The notes beneath the pieces were generated by a model that ran no database searches, was not told the DNA's origin, and was given only the letters and a program-made list of their open reading frames with translations. A stretch of DNA of 64,000 nucleotides from Polaromonas sp. AET17H-212 (GTDB lineage: Bacteria; Pseudomonadota; Gammaproteobacteria; Burkholderiales; Burkholderiaceae_C). Both the position numbers and the translations under genes were made by a program. The stretch is taken from contig NZ_NBZW01000003.1 of NCBI RefSeq assembly GCF_002379085.1, positions 186,001-250,000 of the forward strand. Reading direction: 5' to 3'. Shown here piece after piece: positions 11,488 to 21,379 of the stretch. Positions within the stretch are counted from its first letter, which is position 1. The number at the start of each line of letters is the position of its first letter.

Positions 11488-12573
11488 ATGAGCGATATCG
11501 CTAAGTGCGCCCTCATCATGGCCGGCGGCACCGGCGGCCACATCTTCCCGGGCCTGGCCGTGGCCGAGGCGCTGCGTGAGCGCGGCTGGCGCGTGCACTG
11601 GCTGGGCGGCCGGGGCACGGCCGACCATCCGAGCATGGAGAGCCAGCTCGTACCGCCGCGCGGTTTTCCCTTCGAGAGCATTGAATTTTCGGGCGTGCGC
11701 GGCAAGGGGGTGAGCACGCTGGCCCTGTTGCCGCTGCGCCTGCTCAAGGCCTTCTGGCAAAGCATTGCGGTGGTGCGCCGCGTCAAGCCCGATGTGGTGG
11801 TGGGGCTGGGTGGCTACATTGCCTTTCCCGCCGGCATGATGAGTGTGCTGCTGGGCAAACCGCTGGTGCTGCATGAGCAGAACTCGGTCGCCGGGCTGGT
11901 CAACAAGGTGCTGGCGGGGGTGGCCGACCGGGTGTTCACGGCCTTCCCGGGGGTGCTGAAAAACGCGACCTGGGTGGGCAACCCGCTGCGCCCGGCCTTC
12001 ACGCAGCAGCCCGACCCGGCGGTCCGGTTTGCCGGCCGCAGCGGGCCCCTGAAATTGCTGGTGGTCGGTGGCAGCCTGGGCGCGCAGGCGCTGAACCGCA
12101 TCGTGCCGCAGGCGCTGGCCCTGATCCCCGAGGCGCAGCGTCCCCAGGTCATCCACCAGAGCGGTGCCCGGCAAATCGAGGCGCTGCGCGAGAACTACCG
12201 CGCCGCCGGTGTGCAGGCCGAACTCACGCCCTTCATCAACGACACGGCCCGGGCTTTCGCCGAGGCCGACCTGGTGGTCTGCCGCGCCGGCGCCAGCACC
12301 GTGACTGAAATTGCGGCCGTCGGTGCCGCGGCGCTGTTCGTGCCGTTCCCGGCCGCGGTGGACGATCACCAGACCACCAACGCCGCCTTTCTGGTGGACA
12401 ACGGCGGCGGCTGGCTGGTGCCGCAGCGTGACCTGACCCCTGAATTTCTGGCAAACATGCTACAAAAAACAGAGCGACCTGCGCTTTTACAACGGGCGCT
12501 TCAGGCCAAAAAGATGCAAAAAACAGATGCCACCGCCAACGTGGTGGCCGCCTGCGAGGAGCTGGCGACATGA
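11488..12573 (+). CDS. murG: UDP-GlcNAc:lipid I N-acetylglucosaminyltransferase MurG
   Basis: 361 residues. A peripheral GT28 glycosyltransferase on the cytoplasmic membrane face that converts lipid I to lipid II. The glycine-rich loop [12 protein letters not shown] is at 11-22, with [12 protein letters not shown] and the second loop [12 protein letters not shown]. The UDP-GlcNAc site is at [15 protein letters not shown] and [14 protein letters not shown]. The start is the ATG at 11488. Residues 324-342 ([12 protein letters not shown]...) are encoded by a copy of the dispersed repeat. Its end overlaps murC by 4 bp. Confidence 0.96.
   Translation: MSDIAKCALIMAGGTGGHIFPGLAVAEALRERGWRVHWLGGRGTADHPSMESQLVPPRGFPFESIEFSGVRGKGVSTLALLPLRLLKAFWQSIAVVRRVKPDVVVGLGGYIAFPAGMMSVLLGKPLVLHEQNSVAGLVNKVLAGVADRVFTAFPGVLKNATWVGNPLRPAFTQQPDPAVRFAGRSGPLKLLVVGGSLGAQALNRIVPQALALIPEAQRPQVIHQSGARQIEALRENYRAAGVQAELTPFINDTARAFAEADLVVCRAGASTVTEIAAVGAAALFVPFPAAVDDHQTTNAAFLVDNGGGWLVPQRDLTPEFLANMLQKTERPALLQRALQAKKMQKTDATANVVAACEELAT
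12457..12513 (+). repeat. Dispersed AT-core repeat, copy inside murG
   Basis: A 57-bp, 19-codon copy with TGCTACAAAAAACAGAGC, then CTGCGC and GGGCGCTTCAGGCCAAAA. It is in frame and encodes murG residues 324-342. The first 18 bases are identical to the copies in murC and aroE. Confidence 0.8.
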
Positions 12574-14003
12574 AACACGCGATCAAACACATTCACTTCA
12601 TCGGCCTGGGCGGCGCCGGCATGTCCGGCATTGCCGAGGTCCTGCACAACCTGGGATACGTGATCTCCGGCTCCGACCTGTCCGACAGCGCCACCTTGCG
12701 CCGTCTGGCCGGGCTGGGCATCCGGACCTTTGTCGGGCACGCCGCGGAAAACCTGGCCAGTGTCGATGCGGTCGTCACCTCGACGGCGGTCAAACCCGAC
12801 AACCCCGAGGTGCTGGCGGCGCGCGAAAAACGCATCCCCGTGGTGCCGCGCGCGCTGATGCTGGCCGAACTGATGCGCCTGAAGCAGGGCATTGCGATCG
12901 CCGGCACGCACGGCAAGACCACCACCACCAGCCTGGTCGCCAGCATCCTGGCCGAGGGCGGTCTGGATCCCACCTTTGTGATCGGCGGGCGGCTCAACAG
13001 TGCCGGCGCCAATGCGCGGCTGGGTTCGGGCGACTACATCGTGGTCGAGGCCGACGAGTCGGATGCCTCCTTCCTCAACCTGTTGCCGGTGATGGCGGTG
13101 GTGACCAACATCGATGCCGACCACATGGAGACCTACGGCCACGACTTCGGCAACCTGAAGAAGGCCTTCGTCGATTTCCTGCACCGCATGCCGTTTTATG
13201 GCACGGCGATTTTGTGCACCGACGATGCGGCCGTGCGCGAAATCGTGCCCCAGGTGTCCTGCCCCATCACCAGCTACGGCTTCAATGAAGACGCGCAGGT
13301 GCGCGCCATCAACGTGAAGGCGGCCGGCGGGCAGATGCACTTCACGGTGCAGCGGCGCAACGGCGTGATCCTCCCCGACCTGCCGGTGGTGCTGAACCTG
13401 CCCGGCGAGCACAACGTGCTCAATGCGCTGTCGGCCATCGCGGTCGCGGTGGAGCTCAACATCCCCGACGCCTCGGTGCAGAAGGCCCTGGCCGAATTCA
13501 AGGGCGTGGGCCGGCGCTTCCAGCATTACGGCGATGTGCCGGCACCGGCCGGCGGCAGTTTTACCGTGATTGATGACTACGGCCACCACCCGGTCGAGAT
13601 GGCCGCCACGCTGGCGGCGGCGCGCGGTGCCTACCCGGGCCGGCGCCTGGTGCTGGCCTTCCAGCCGCACCGCTTCACCCGCACGCGTGACTGCTTCGAG
13701 GATTTTGTGAAAGTCATCGCCCAGGCCGACAGTGTGCTGCTGTCCGAGGTCTACGCCGCCGGCGAGCCGCCGATTGTGGCGGCCGACGGCCGTTCGCTGG
13801 CACGCGCGCTGCGGGTGGCCGGCAAGGTCGAGCCGGTGTTCGTCGACGACATCGAGGCCATGCCGCAGGCGATCGCCGACAACGCCAGGGACGGCGACGT
13901 GGTGCTGTGCATGGGGGCCGGCACGATTGGTGCGGTGCCCGGCAAGGTGGTCGAAATGCTACAAAAAACAGAGCGTTCTGCGCAGGAAGGAAAAGGGCTG
14001 TGA
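12570..14003 (+). CDS. murC: UDP-N-acetylmuramate:L-alanine ligase MurC
   Basis: 477 residues. The first amino-acid-adding step of the peptidoglycan precursor pathway. The N-terminal nucleotide fold carries [16 protein letters not shown], the P-loop GTHGKTT is at 112-118, and [12 protein letters not shown] and DDYGHHPVE follow. Length is normal. The last 15 codons (463-477) and the stop fall in a copy of the dispersed repeat. The stop overlaps the ddlB GTG start. The related ligase mpl is at 43621. Confidence 0.96.
   Translation: MKHAIKHIHFIGLGGAGMSGIAEVLHNLGYVISGSDLSDSATLRRLAGLGIRTFVGHAAENLASVDAVVTSTAVKPDNPEVLAAREKRIPVVPRALMLAELMRLKQGIAIAGTHGKTTTTSLVASILAEGGLDPTFVIGGRLNSAGANARLGSGDYIVVEADESDASFLNLLPVMAVVTNIDADHMETYGHDFGNLKKAFVDFLHRMPFYGTAILCTDDAAVREIVPQVSCPITSYGFNEDAQVRAINVKAAGGQMHFTVQRRNGVILPDLPVVLNLPGEHNVLNALSAIAVAVELNIPDASVQKALAEFKGVGRRFQHYGDVPAPAGGSFTVIDDYGHHPVEMAATLAAARGAYPGRRLVLAFQPHRFTRTRDCFEDFVKVIAQADSVLLSEVYAAGEPPIVAADGRSLARALRVAGKVEPVFVDDIEAMPQAIADNARDGDVVLCMGAGTIGAVPGKVVEMLQKTERSAQEGKGL
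13956..14002 (+). repeat. Dispersed AT-core repeat, copy forming the end of murC
   Basis: ATGCTACAAAAAACAGAGCG, then TCTGCGCAGGAAGG and AAAAGGGCTG. It supplies the last 15 codons of murC and reaches the GTG start of ddlB at 14000. Confidence 0.75.
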
Positions 14004-14977
14004 GCCTGAAAGACTCCCAATTTGGCAAGGTGGCGGTGCTGCTGGGTGGCCACTCGGCCGAGCGCGAGGTGTCGCTGATGTCGGGCCGCGGGGTGCTGGA
14101 GGCGCTGCGTTCGCGCGGCGTGGATGCCCACGCCTTCGATCCGGCAGAGCGCGACCTCGGCGAGCTCAAACGCGAGAACTTCGCGCGCTGCTTCATTGCG
14201 CTGCATGGCCGCTTTGGCGAAGACGGCACCGTGCAGGGCGCGCTCGAGCTCTTGGGCATTCCCTACACCGGCTCTGGCGTGATGGCCTCCAGCATCGCCA
14301 TCGACAAGGTCATGACCAAACGCATCTGGCTGGCCGAGGGCCTGTCGACCCCGAAGTACACCTTGCTGCGGCGCGGCGCCTTTGAGCGCCAGCAGGTGAT
14401 TGCGGTCCCCGACGACCTGGGGCTGCCGCTGATCGTCAAGCCGGCGCGCGAAGGTTCGTCCATCGGCGTGGTCAAGGTGGCCGGTTATTCCGGCATGGTC
14501 GACGCGGTCGAACAGGCGGCGCAGATGGATGCCGACGTGTTGTGCGAGCAGTTCATCAGCGGTGATGAAGTGACCTGCCCGGTGCTGGGCACGGGCGAGG
14601 ATGCGCGGGCCCTGCCGGTGATCCGCATCGTTGCGCCCGAGGGCAACTATGACTACCAGAACAAATACTTCACCGACACCACGCAATACCTGGTGCCCTG
14701 CGGCCTGCCGGCCGGCGAGGAAGCGGTGATCCAGGCGCTGGTGCTGCAGGCCTACCGCTTGCTGGGTTGCCGCGGCTGGGGCCGCCTCGACGTGATGATC
14801 GACGGCAAAACCCGTCAGCCCTACCTGCTGGAAATCAACACCTCGCCCGGCATGACCAGTCATTCGCTGGTGCCGATGTCGGCACGTGCCGCGGGCATGA
14901 GTTATGAGGACCTCTGCCTGGACGTGCTGCGCACGGCCAGCCTGGACAACCCGCGTACTCCGGGAGGCGCTGCGTGA
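14000..14977 (+). CDS. ddlB: D-alanine:D-alanine ligase
   Basis: 325 residues. An ATP-grasp enzyme making the D-Ala-D-Ala dipeptide used by MurF. It opens with [20 protein letters not shown] and continues with [31 protein letters not shown] and the C-terminal metal/ATP site [16 protein letters not shown]. Starts with GTG overlapping the murC stop, as expected for the dcw gene copy. Earlier in-frame starts would lie deep inside murC. The end overlaps ftsQ by 4 bp. Confidence 0.95.
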   Translation: MSLKDSQFGKVAVLLGGHSAEREVSLMSGRGVLEALRSRGVDAHAFDPAERDLGELKRENFARCFIALHGRFGEDGTVQGALELLGIPYTGSGVMASSIAIDKVMTKRIWLAEGLSTPKYTLLRRGAFERQQVIAVPDDLGLPLIVKPAREGSSIGVVKVAGYSGMVDAVEQAAQMDADVLCEQFISGDEVTCPVLGTGEDARALPVIRIVAPEGNYDYQNKYFTDTTQYLVPCGLPAGEEAVIQALVLQAYRLLGCRGWGRLDVMIDGKTRQPYLLEINTSPGMTSHSLVPMSARAAGMSYEDLCLDVLRTASLDNPRTPGGAA

Positions 14978-15765
14978 GCCAAACCCTGCCTGTCCCGCTG
15001 GACGTCAAGCTCATGAACACCACATCGCTGGTGCTGGGGCTGGCGTTTGCGGGCATGCTGGTGACCTTCGGGGTGTCGTGGCTGCTGCAGCAGAACCTGT
15101 TTCGCCTCACGGCCATCCGGGTCGGCGGCGACTTGGGCCACAACAACGCGGTCACGCTGCGCGCCAATGTCGTTCCCAAGCTGACGGGCAATTTTTTCAC
15201 AGTCGATCTGGTCCGTACCCAGGCGGCATTCGAGAGCGTGCCCTGGGTGCGCAAGGCGGTGGTGCAGCGCGAGTTCCCCAACCGGCTGCGGGTGGTGCTG
15301 CAGGAGCACCAGGCCATTGCCTTCTGGGGGCAGGAGGGCGATGCCCGCCTGGTCAACAGCTACGGCGAGGTGTTCGAGGCCAACCAGGGCGACGTCGAGG
15401 CCGACGATCTGCCGCTGCTCAACGGGCCGCAGGGCCAGGCCGTGCTGGTTCTGGCGGGTTACCGCAGGCTGGCCCCGGTGTTCGAAAAAGTGGACACGCG
15501 GCTGGAACAGCTGGAGCTGACGGCCCGCGGCAGCTGGCGGGCCAGGCTCGAGGACGGTGTGGTCATCGAATTGGGACTGGGCTCCCTTGAGGAGATCCAC
15601 AGCCGTGCCGAGCGATTCATCGCCACGCTGACGCAGGTGTCCAGCAGGTTCGGCCGCAATCTCGAGTCGGCCGACCTGCGTTACGGCAACGGGTATGCAC
15701 TCAAGCTCAGAGGCGTCACCACCACGGTGTTGGGCGGCAAAGAGGACAGGAAAGCAAAAAGGTAA
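14974..15765 (+). CDS. ftsQ: Cell division protein FtsQ
   Basis: 263 residues. A bitopic protein that scaffolds the FtsQLB division complex. One membrane helix (about residues 18-40) is followed by a POTRA domain ([10 protein letters not shown] to [12 protein letters not shown]) and the FtsQ beta domain. GTG start overlapping the ddlB stop. Four bases separate its end from ftsA. Confidence 0.94.
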   Translation: MSQTLPVPLDVKLMNTTSLVLGLAFAGMLVTFGVSWLLQQNLFRLTAIRVGGDLGHNNAVTLRANVVPKLTGNFFTVDLVRTQAAFESVPWVRKAVVQREFPNRLRVVLQEHQAIAFWGQEGDARLVNSYGEVFEANQGDVEADDLPLLNGPQGQAVLVLAGYRRLAPVFEKVDTRLEQLELTARGSWRARLEDGVVIELGLGSLEEIHSRAERFIATLTQVSSRFGRNLESADLRYGNGYALKLRGVTTTVLGGKEDRKAKR

Positions 15766-15769
15766 AGAT

Positions 15770-16999
15770 ATGGCGAAAGAATACAAAGATCTCGTGGTGG
15801 GGCTGGACATCGGGACCAGCAAGGTCATGGCGGTGGTGGCCGAGGTCCTGCCCGGTGGCGAGCTCAAGCTGGCCGGCTTGGGCATCGCCTACAGCAACGG
15901 GCTCAAGCGCGGCGTGGTGGTCAACATCGACGCCACGGTGCAGAGCATCCAGCAGGCGCTGAAGGAGGCCGAACTGATGGCCGACTGCAAGATCGCGCGG
16001 GTCTACACCGGCATCACCGGCAGCCACATCCGCGGCATCAACTCCAGCGGCATGGTGGCGGTCAAGGACAAGGAAGTCACGCAGGCCGACGTGGCCCGCG
16101 TCATCGAGACGGCCAAGGCCATCAACATCTCCACCGACCAGCGCCTGCTGCTGGTCGAGCCGCAGGAGTTCGTGATCGACGGCCAGGACGTGCGCGAACC
16201 GATCGGCATGAGCGGCATCCGGCTGGAAGCCAAGGTGCACATCGTGACCGGCGCGCAAAGTGCGGCGGAAAACATTATCAAGTGCGTGCGCCGCTGCGGC
16301 CTCGAAGTGGACCAGCTGATGCTCAACCCGCTGGCCTCCAGCCTGTCGGTGCTCAGCCGCGACGAGCAGGAGCTCGGCGTCGCGCTGGTCGACATCGGCG
16401 CGGGCACCACCGACGTGGCGATTTTCACCGGCGGCGCGATCCGGCACACGGCCGTGATCCCGATCGCCGGCGACCTGATCACCAGCGACATCGCCATGGC
16501 GCTGCGCACCCCGACCAAGGACGCCGAAGACATCAAGGTCGAAAGCGGTTTTGCCAAGCAGCTGCTGGCCGATCCGGACACCCAGGTCGAAGTACCGGGC
16601 CTGGGTGACCGCGGGCCGCGCATGCTCAGCAAGCAGGCGCTGGCCGGTGTGATCGAGCCGCGCATCGAGGAAATTTTCTCGCTGGTGCAGCAGGTCATCC
16701 GCGAGTCGGGTTACGAGGAAGTGCTGTCGTCCGGCATCGTGATCACCGGCGGCAGCGCGGTCATGCCGGGCATGGTCGAACTCGGCGAAGACATTTTTCT
16801 CAAGCCGGTGCGGCGCGGCATTCCGCGTTATTCCAGCGCACTGTCGGACATGGTGGCCCAGCCGCGCGCGGCCACCGTCATGGGGTTGCTCGAGGAAGCG
16901 CGGCTGGCGCGCATGCGCGGGCACCGCGTCGCGCAGAAGGCAGGCAGTGTTCACAACGCTTTTGGCCGGGTCAAGGACTGGCTGGTGGGGAACTTCTGA
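15770..16999 (+). CDS. ftsA: Cell division protein FtsA
   Basis: 409 residues. An actin-like ATPase that tethers FtsZ to the membrane. The phosphate 1 motif is LDIGTSKVMAVV near the N-terminus; IGAGTTDVAIF and ITGGSAVMPGM are the phosphate 2 and adenosine motifs. The C-terminal end (FGRVKDWLVGNF) is a plausible amphipathic membrane-targeting helix. I chose the ATG at 15770, preceded by AAAAAGG; an upstream frame extends into ftsQ without family support. Confidence 0.95.
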   Translation: MAKEYKDLVVGLDIGTSKVMAVVAEVLPGGELKLAGLGIAYSNGLKRGVVVNIDATVQSIQQALKEAELMADCKIARVYTGITGSHIRGINSSGMVAVKDKEVTQADVARVIETAKAINISTDQRLLLVEPQEFVIDGQDVREPIGMSGIRLEAKVHIVTGAQSAAENIIKCVRRCGLEVDQLMLNPLASSLSVLSRDEQELGVALVDIGAGTTDVAIFTGGAIRHTAVIPIAGDLITSDIAMALRTPTKDAEDIKVESGFAKQLLADPDTQVEVPGLGDRGPRMLSKQALAGVIEPRIEEIFSLVQQVIRESGYEEVLSSGIVITGGSAVMPGMVELGEDIFLKPVRRGIPRYSSALSDMVAQPRAATVMGLLEEARLARMRGHRVAQKAGSVHNAFGRVKDWLVGNF

Positions 17000-17141
17000 T
17001 GAAAAAATTTCCGATTTTTATCTGGCGGAGTCCGCGCTGCAGCCACTCGGGGGGCGCCGATCCCCCTGCGTGATGGCTGACCGATGGAAAAGAAACTAAT
17101 AAAAATTTTTGGCAACTGCAACATATGGATAGGAGGCTCAC
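17000..17141. other. ftsA-ftsZ gap with a G/C hairpin
   Basis: A 142-bp gap in an otherwise tightly packed cluster. It contains GGGGGG/CCCCC arms around 17049-17066 and an AT-rich stretch (17090-17125) leading to GGAGG before ftsZ. A separate ftsZ promoter or mRNA processing site is likely here, but I cannot pick hexamers with confidence. Confidence 0.4.
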
Positions 17142-18374
17142 ATGAGCATCGAAATGATTGAAATCGAAGAGTTCAACCAGGGCACGCAAATCAAGGTGAT
17201 CGGCGTGGGTGGCGGCGGCGGCAATGCGGTCGAACACATGATCGGGCGCAACGTCCAGGGCGTGGAGTTCATCTGCGCCAACACCGACGCACAGGCGCTC
17301 GGCCGCGGCAGCGCGCACAAGCAGATCCAGCTCGGCGGCAGCGGCCTGGGCGCAGGCAGCAAGCCCGAGAAGGGCCGCGACGCGGCCGAGCTGGCGGTGG
17401 ACGACATCCGCGCCGCCATCGCCGGCGCGCACATGCTGTTCATCACCGCCGGCATGGGCGGCGGCACCGGCACGGGCGCGGCGCCGGTGATTGCACGCAT
17501 CGCAAAAGAAATGGGCATCCTCACCGTCGGTGTGGTGACCAAGCCGTTCGAGTTCGAGGGCGGGCGCCGCATGACCAATGCCGACCTCGGCCTGGCCGAA
17601 CTCGAGGCCAATGTCGATTCGCTGATCGTGGTGCTCAACGAGAAGCTGCTCGAGGTGCTGGGCGACGACGTGACGCAGGATGAAGCCTTTGCGCACGCCA
17701 ACGATGTGCTGAAAAACGCCGTCGGCGGCATCGCCGAGATCATCAACGTCCCCGGCCACGTCAATGTCGACTTCGAAGACGTTCGCACGGTGATGGGCGA
17801 ACCCGGCAAGGCCATGATGGGCACGGCTCGCGCCAACGGCCCGGACCGCGCACGCATCGCGGCCGAGCAGGCCGTCGCCTGCCCGCTGCTCGAAGGCATT
17901 GACCTGTCAGGTGCCAAGGGCGTGCTGGTGCTGATCAGCGCGGCCAAGGGGTCGCTCAAGCTCAACGAGTCCAAGCTCGCGATGAACACCATCCGCGCCT
18001 ACGCCTCGCCCGATGCGCATGTGATCTACGGCACGGCCTACGACGACGACCTGGGCGAAGACATCCGCGTCACCGTGGTCGCCACCGGCCTGAGCCGCCA
18101 GGGCGTACGCCGCCAGGCGCCTCCGCTGCAGGTGCTGCGTACCGGCACCGACAACATGCCGGTGCTCAACATGGCGATCGGCGGCGGCACCGTCAGCGGC
18201 TCCCATCCGGGCGGCAGCAGCATGGGTTCGGCACAGACCGACTACGGCAACATGACGGTCCCCAGCGTCTGGCGCACCAACCGCACGCAGGCCGCGGCCA
18301 AGGTCGATGCGCTGGCGTCGGGCGGCATGGACGACTTCGAGATTCCAGCCTTCTTGCGCAAGCAGGCGGATTGA
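17142..18374 (+). CDS. ftsZ: Cell division protein FtsZ
   Basis: 410 residues. The tubulin-like GTPase that forms the Z ring. The tubulin signature GMGGGTGTG is at 104-112, and the N-terminal IKVIGVGGGGGNAVEHM binds GTP. A linker of about 60 residues ends in the conserved C-terminal peptide DDFEIPAFLRKQ, which binds FtsA and other partners. A strong ribosome site, AGGAGG, lies 7 bases before the ATG. Confidence 0.97.
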   Translation: MSIEMIEIEEFNQGTQIKVIGVGGGGGNAVEHMIGRNVQGVEFICANTDAQALGRGSAHKQIQLGGSGLGAGSKPEKGRDAAELAVDDIRAAIAGAHMLFITAGMGGGTGTGAAPVIARIAKEMGILTVGVVTKPFEFEGGRRMTNADLGLAELEANVDSLIVVLNEKLLEVLGDDVTQDEAFAHANDVLKNAVGGIAEIINVPGHVNVDFEDVRTVMGEPGKAMMGTARANGPDRARIAAEQAVACPLLEGIDLSGAKGVLVLISAAKGSLKLNESKLAMNTIRAYASPDAHVIYGTAYDDDLGEDIRVTVVATGLSRQGVRRQAPPLQVLRTGTDNMPVLNMAIGGGTVSGSHPGGSSMGSAQTDYGNMTVPSVWRTNRTQAAAKVDALASGGMDDFEIPAFLRKQAD

Positions 18375-18492
18375 TCGATGTAAAGCTACTGCGCAACCCG
18401 ATCTTGCGTCTGCGGTGCTCACCGTACCTGGGTACGGCTCCGCTCCTCAACGCAAGCTCGGGCTGCTCGCGACGCTTTCCATTCGATCAATC
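18369..18492. repeat. Nested palindrome (three stems) after ftsZ
   Basis: Outer arms GATTGATCGATG (18369-18380) and CATTCGATCAATC (18480-18492), middle arms CCCGATCTTGCGT (18397-18409) and ACGCAAGCTCGGG (18450-18462, one mismatch), inner perfect hairpin CCGTACC/GGTACGG (18422-18437). It starts inside the last ftsZ codon and sits between ftsZ and lpxC. The layout resembles dispersed palindromic repeats of this bacterial family; it may also terminate or stabilise the ftsZ transcript. Confidence 0.65.
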
Positions 18493-18588
18493 GGGGATTC
18501 GATAGCTGGAGCCGCTAATCACACAGGCTATATGCGTCATTGCGCATGACCCGGTGCGTCTTGAGTGGCCTCAAACTAAAATAATGCC

Positions 18589-19512
18589 ATGCTGGCCCAA
18601 AGAACCCTCAAATCCCTGACCAAGGCGGTCGGTGTGGGCCTGCACAGCGGTCAGCGGGTCGAGCTGACTTTGCGGCCGGCGGCGCCGGACACGGGCATTG
18701 TGTTTCGGCGCGTGGACCTGCCGCAGCCGGTGGACATTCCCATTTCCGCGCAGGCGGTGACCGACACGCGCCTGGCCTCCACCATTTCCAGCGGCAGCGC
18801 CAAAGTGCACACGGTTGAACACCTGATGTCGGCCTGTGCCGGCCTGGGCATCGACAACCTGTATGTGGACATCACGGCCGAAGAGGTGCCGATTCTCGAC
18901 GGCTCGGCCTCCTCGTTTGTGTTTTTGCTGCAGTCGGCCGGCATTGAACTGCAGGCGGCGCCCAAGCGTTTTATCCGCGTGCTCAAGCCGGTGGAGGTGC
19001 GCGAAGGGCAGGGCGCCAGCGAGAAATGGGCACGCCTGTCGCCCTACAACGGCTACAAGCTCGGGTTTGAAATCGACTTCGACCATCCGGCGGTGGATTC
19101 CACCGGCCAGCGGGTGGAGTTCGACATGGGCAGCGGCTCCTACAGCCGCGACATCGCGCGCGCCCGCACCTTCGGTTTTACCAAGGACGTCGAGATGATG
19201 CGCGCCAACGGGCTGGCCCTCGGCGGTGGCCTGGACAATGCCATCGTGATGGACGACTACAAGGTGCTCAACACCGACGGCCTGCGTTACAACGATGAGT
19301 TCGTCAAACACAAGATACTCGACGCAATGGGCGACCTGTACCTGCTCGGTAAACCGCTGCTGGCCGCCTACACGGCCTTCCGTTCCGGCCATGCGCTGAA
19401 CAACAAGCTGCTGCGCGAGCTGCTGTCGCACGAAGATGCCTGGGAAGTCGTCACCTTCGACGACGAAAAAAAAGCGCCTGAGGGTTTTGCGACCCTGGCG
19501 CGGGCCTGGTAG
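18589..19512 (+). CDS. lpxC: UDP-3-O-acyl-N-acetylglucosamine deacetylase LpxC
   Basis: 307 residues. A zinc amidase catalysing the committed step of lipid A synthesis. Zinc ligands and catalytic residues are visible: HTVEH (H74 and H78), KHKILD (H241 and D245) and the SGHALNN histidine. The N-terminus [18 protein letters not shown] is typical. It closes the dcw cluster but is separated from ftsZ by a 214-bp palindromic region, so it probably has its own promoter. Confidence 0.96.
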   Translation: MLAQRTLKSLTKAVGVGLHSGQRVELTLRPAAPDTGIVFRRVDLPQPVDIPISAQAVTDTRLASTISSGSAKVHTVEHLMSACAGLGIDNLYVDITAEEVPILDGSASSFVFLLQSAGIELQAAPKRFIRVLKPVEVREGQGASEKWARLSPYNGYKLGFEIDFDHPAVDSTGQRVEFDMGSGSYSRDIARARTFGFTKDVEMMRANGLALGGGLDNAIVMDDYKVLNTDGLRYNDEFVKHKILDAMGDLYLLGKPLLAAYTAFRSGHALNNKLLRELLSHEDAWEVVTFDDEKKAPEGFATLARAW

Positions 19513-19538
19513 CTGCAGGGCCGCACGCAGGAGGATGC

Positions 19539-19715
19539 ATGCCAGTTTTTCGCGTCGCTATTTTCCTTCTGCTGTTCGCGGCCGGTGCATCCTTTGCGCT
19601 GTATGCGATCACCTCCCAGGTCCGTTACAAGCGTGCGGGGCTCGCCATCCTCAAATGGACCGTGGTGGCCGCTTTCGTCTTTTTTGCCGTGCTGATTGCG
19701 GACCACGTGATCTGA
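19539..19715 (+). CDS. Small two-helix membrane protein
   Basis: 58 residues, not assigned to a family. Two hydrophobic helices (VAIFLLLFAAGASFALYAI and WTVVAAFVFFAVLIA) flank a short basic loop (VRYKRAGLAILK), so it is predicted to be an inner-membrane hairpin. AGGAGG lies just upstream of the ATG at 19539. It follows lpxC by 26 bp on the same strand and is probably cotranscribed. Function unknown. Confidence 0.65.
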   Translation: MPVFRVAIFLLLFAAGASFALYAITSQVRYKRAGLAILKWTVVAAFVFFAVLIADHVI

Positions 19716-19723
19716 CAGGGCGC

Positions 19724-19747
19724 CCCGGATGTTGATTCACATCCGGG
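19724..19747. terminator. Hairpin between convergent genes (small membrane protein and ruvC)
   Basis: Perfect 9-bp stem CCCGGATGT/ACATCCGGG with a 6-base loop. It lies between convergent genes and could terminate both transcripts, although no T tract follows on either side. Confidence 0.5.
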
Positions 19748-19808
19748 ATGACAGATAGAGACAGCGGGGCACGGCTTGGGCGAATCGTGCGCCTCTTCGC
19801 TGCCTCTC

Positions 19809-20357
19809 TCAGTAGTGCCTGCCGTCCTTGAACGACGCGGTGGATTTGCGCTGCAGCGTGGCGGCGCGCGCCAGGATAGCGGCGGAACCTCCCACATGGG
19901 CATGGGTGATGGCCAGGCCCAGCGCGTCGGCGGCGTCCTTGCCCGGCAGTGATGGCAGTTTCAAGAGGCGCATCACCATCTCCTGCACCTCGGGCTTGCC
20001 GGCCTTGCCGTAACCGGCCACCGCCTTTTTCATCTGCAGCGGGGTGTACTCGGCGACCTCGATGTTGCAGCTGACCAGGGCCGTGAGGCAGGCGCCGCGC
20101 GCCTGGCCCAGCATCAGCGTGGCCTGCGGGTTGACGTTGACAAACACGATCTCGCAGGCCGAGCTGTCGGGCGTGTAGCGGGCGGTGATTTCGCAGATGC
20201 CGTCGAACAGCACCTTGAGCCGCGCCGGCAGGTTGCCGCGGTCCAGGTGGGTGGTCTTGATGGTGCCGCTGGCGACATAACTGAGCGCGTGGCCTTCCAC
20301 GTCGATCACGCCGAAGCCGGTGATCTGCAGGCCGGGGTCGATGCCGAGGATTCTCAT
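19809..20357 (-). CDS. ruvC: Holliday junction resolvase RuvC
   Basis: 182 residues. The endonuclease that cleaves Holliday junctions together with RuvAB. It begins [19 protein letters not shown] with the first catalytic aspartate at D7; [17 protein letters not shown] and the C-terminal acidic motif [15 protein letters not shown] follow. I chose the ATG at 20357, which puts D7 in the family position; the frame stays open upstream into cdsA but that part has no RuvC character. Confidence 0.95.
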   Translation of the reverse strand: MRILGIDPGLQITGFGVIDVEGHALSYVASGTIKTTHLDRGNLPARLKVLFDGICEITARYTPDSSACEIVFVNVNPQATLMLGQARGACLTALVSCNIEVAEYTPLQMKKAVAGYGKAGKPEVQEMVMRLLKLPSLPGKDAADALGLAITHAHVGGSAAILARAATLQRKSTASFKDGRHY

Positions 20358-20413
20358 TGCTCTGTTTTTTATAGCTGCTCGCGACCGTGGATTATGGGCT
20401 AGAGGCCAAAATA
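20357..20413 (+). repeat. Dispersed AT-core repeat between ruvC and cdsA
   Basis: TTGCTCTGTTTTTTATAGC followed by TGCTCGCGAC and GGGCTAGAGGCCAAAA. On the minus strand it encodes the final residues and the TAG stop (20399-20401) of the CdsA-like gene, then forms the short gap before ruvC. Confidence 0.8.
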
Positions 20414-21379
20414 CCATCGAACCGAATGGAAAAACACCGGCGCGGCAAAACACAGGGCGTCGACCCGGTCCAGCAGGCCGGTGGCGCCGGTGACCGACCG
20501 GCCTTCGCTGCCCCAGTTGGTGATGCCGCGGTCGCGCTTGAGGGCCTTCATCACCAGGTGGCCGAGTGAGCCGGCGACGCAGGCGATCAGCGCCATGGCC
20601 ACCGCCTGGGCCGGCTTGAACGGTGTCAGGCCCGACATCAGCCCGCCGACAAAACCCCCGACCGCCAGCCCGATCAGCCAGCTGCTCCAGTGAAAACTCT
20701 GGCTGACCTGGGGCGCCGTGGGCGGGCGCGGCCACTTGCGCGCGGCCAGGTGCTGCACCAGCATGCCGGTCTGCACGACAAACACCAGAAAAAACACCAG
20801 GAAGGCGTTTTTGCCGCTGTAACCCGGAAAGTCCAGCAGCAGCAGGGCTGGCACATGGCTGATGCCATAAACACAGACCATGATGCCCCACTGCAGCTTG
20901 GCATTGCGCTCCAGAAAGCGCTGCGGGTCGTTGGCCAGGGCGCTGACCACCGGGATCGCCAGGAACACATACACCGGGATGAACACGGTCACCAGGTCAA
21001 AGCGCTCGGTCATGACCAGCCAGAACTGGACCGGCAGCACCACAAAAAAAGCCAGCACCAGGCTGCGGTGGTCGCCGCGCCGGGTCGGCGACAGCGTGAT
21101 GAATTCGCGCAGGGCGAAAAAAGCCACCAGGGCAAACAGCAGGGTGGCCACTGTCTCGCCCAGGGCCCAGCCGATCCAGAACACGGTGCACATGATCCAC
21201 GAGGTGTTGAGCAGGCTGCTGAACTCCTTGATGTCCTGGGTGCGGATCTCGTCCTCGCCGCTGTCGCGCAGCGACATGATGAGCGCCGCGATGCCGGCCA
21301 CGATCAGCAGGCCGAACACCACGACAAACAGCAGGCCGACTTGGTTGGACGGGCTCAGGTTGCGCAGAAAGCTGCTCAT
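20399..21379 (-). CDS. Phosphatidate cytidylyltransferase (CdsA/YnbB-like)
   Basis: 326 residues with about eight membrane helices. CdsA enzymes convert phosphatidic acid and CTP to CDP-diacylglycerol. The family signature is near the C-terminus: [16 protein letters not shown], then [12 protein letters not shown]. The long N-terminus before it is closer to the YnbB branch than to housekeeping CdsA. It is directly coupled (1-bp overlap) to an acyltransferase gene that would supply phosphatidate. The last codons and stop lie in a dispersed repeat copy. Confidence 0.85.
   Translation of the reverse strand: MSSFLRNLSPSNQVGLLFVVVFGLLIVAGIAALIMSLRDSGEDEIRTQDIKEFSSLLNTSWIMCTVFWIGWALGETVATLLFALVAFFALREFITLSPTRRGDHRSLVLAFFVVLPVQFWLVMTERFDLVTVFIPVYVFLAIPVVSALANDPQRFLERNAKLQWGIMVCVYGISHVPALLLLDFPGYSGKNAFLVFFLVFVVQTGMLVQHLAARKWPRPPTAPQVSQSFHWSSWLIGLAVGGFVGGLMSGLTPFKPAQAVAMALIACVAGSLGHLVMKALKRDRGITNWGSEGRSVTGATGLLDRVDALCFAAPVFFHSVRWYFGL

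Noticed and set aside
11376..11491. Small frame starting MSYLARGP after ftsW
   Set aside because: Lies in a structured repeat also found after rodA, where the frame is not conserved.
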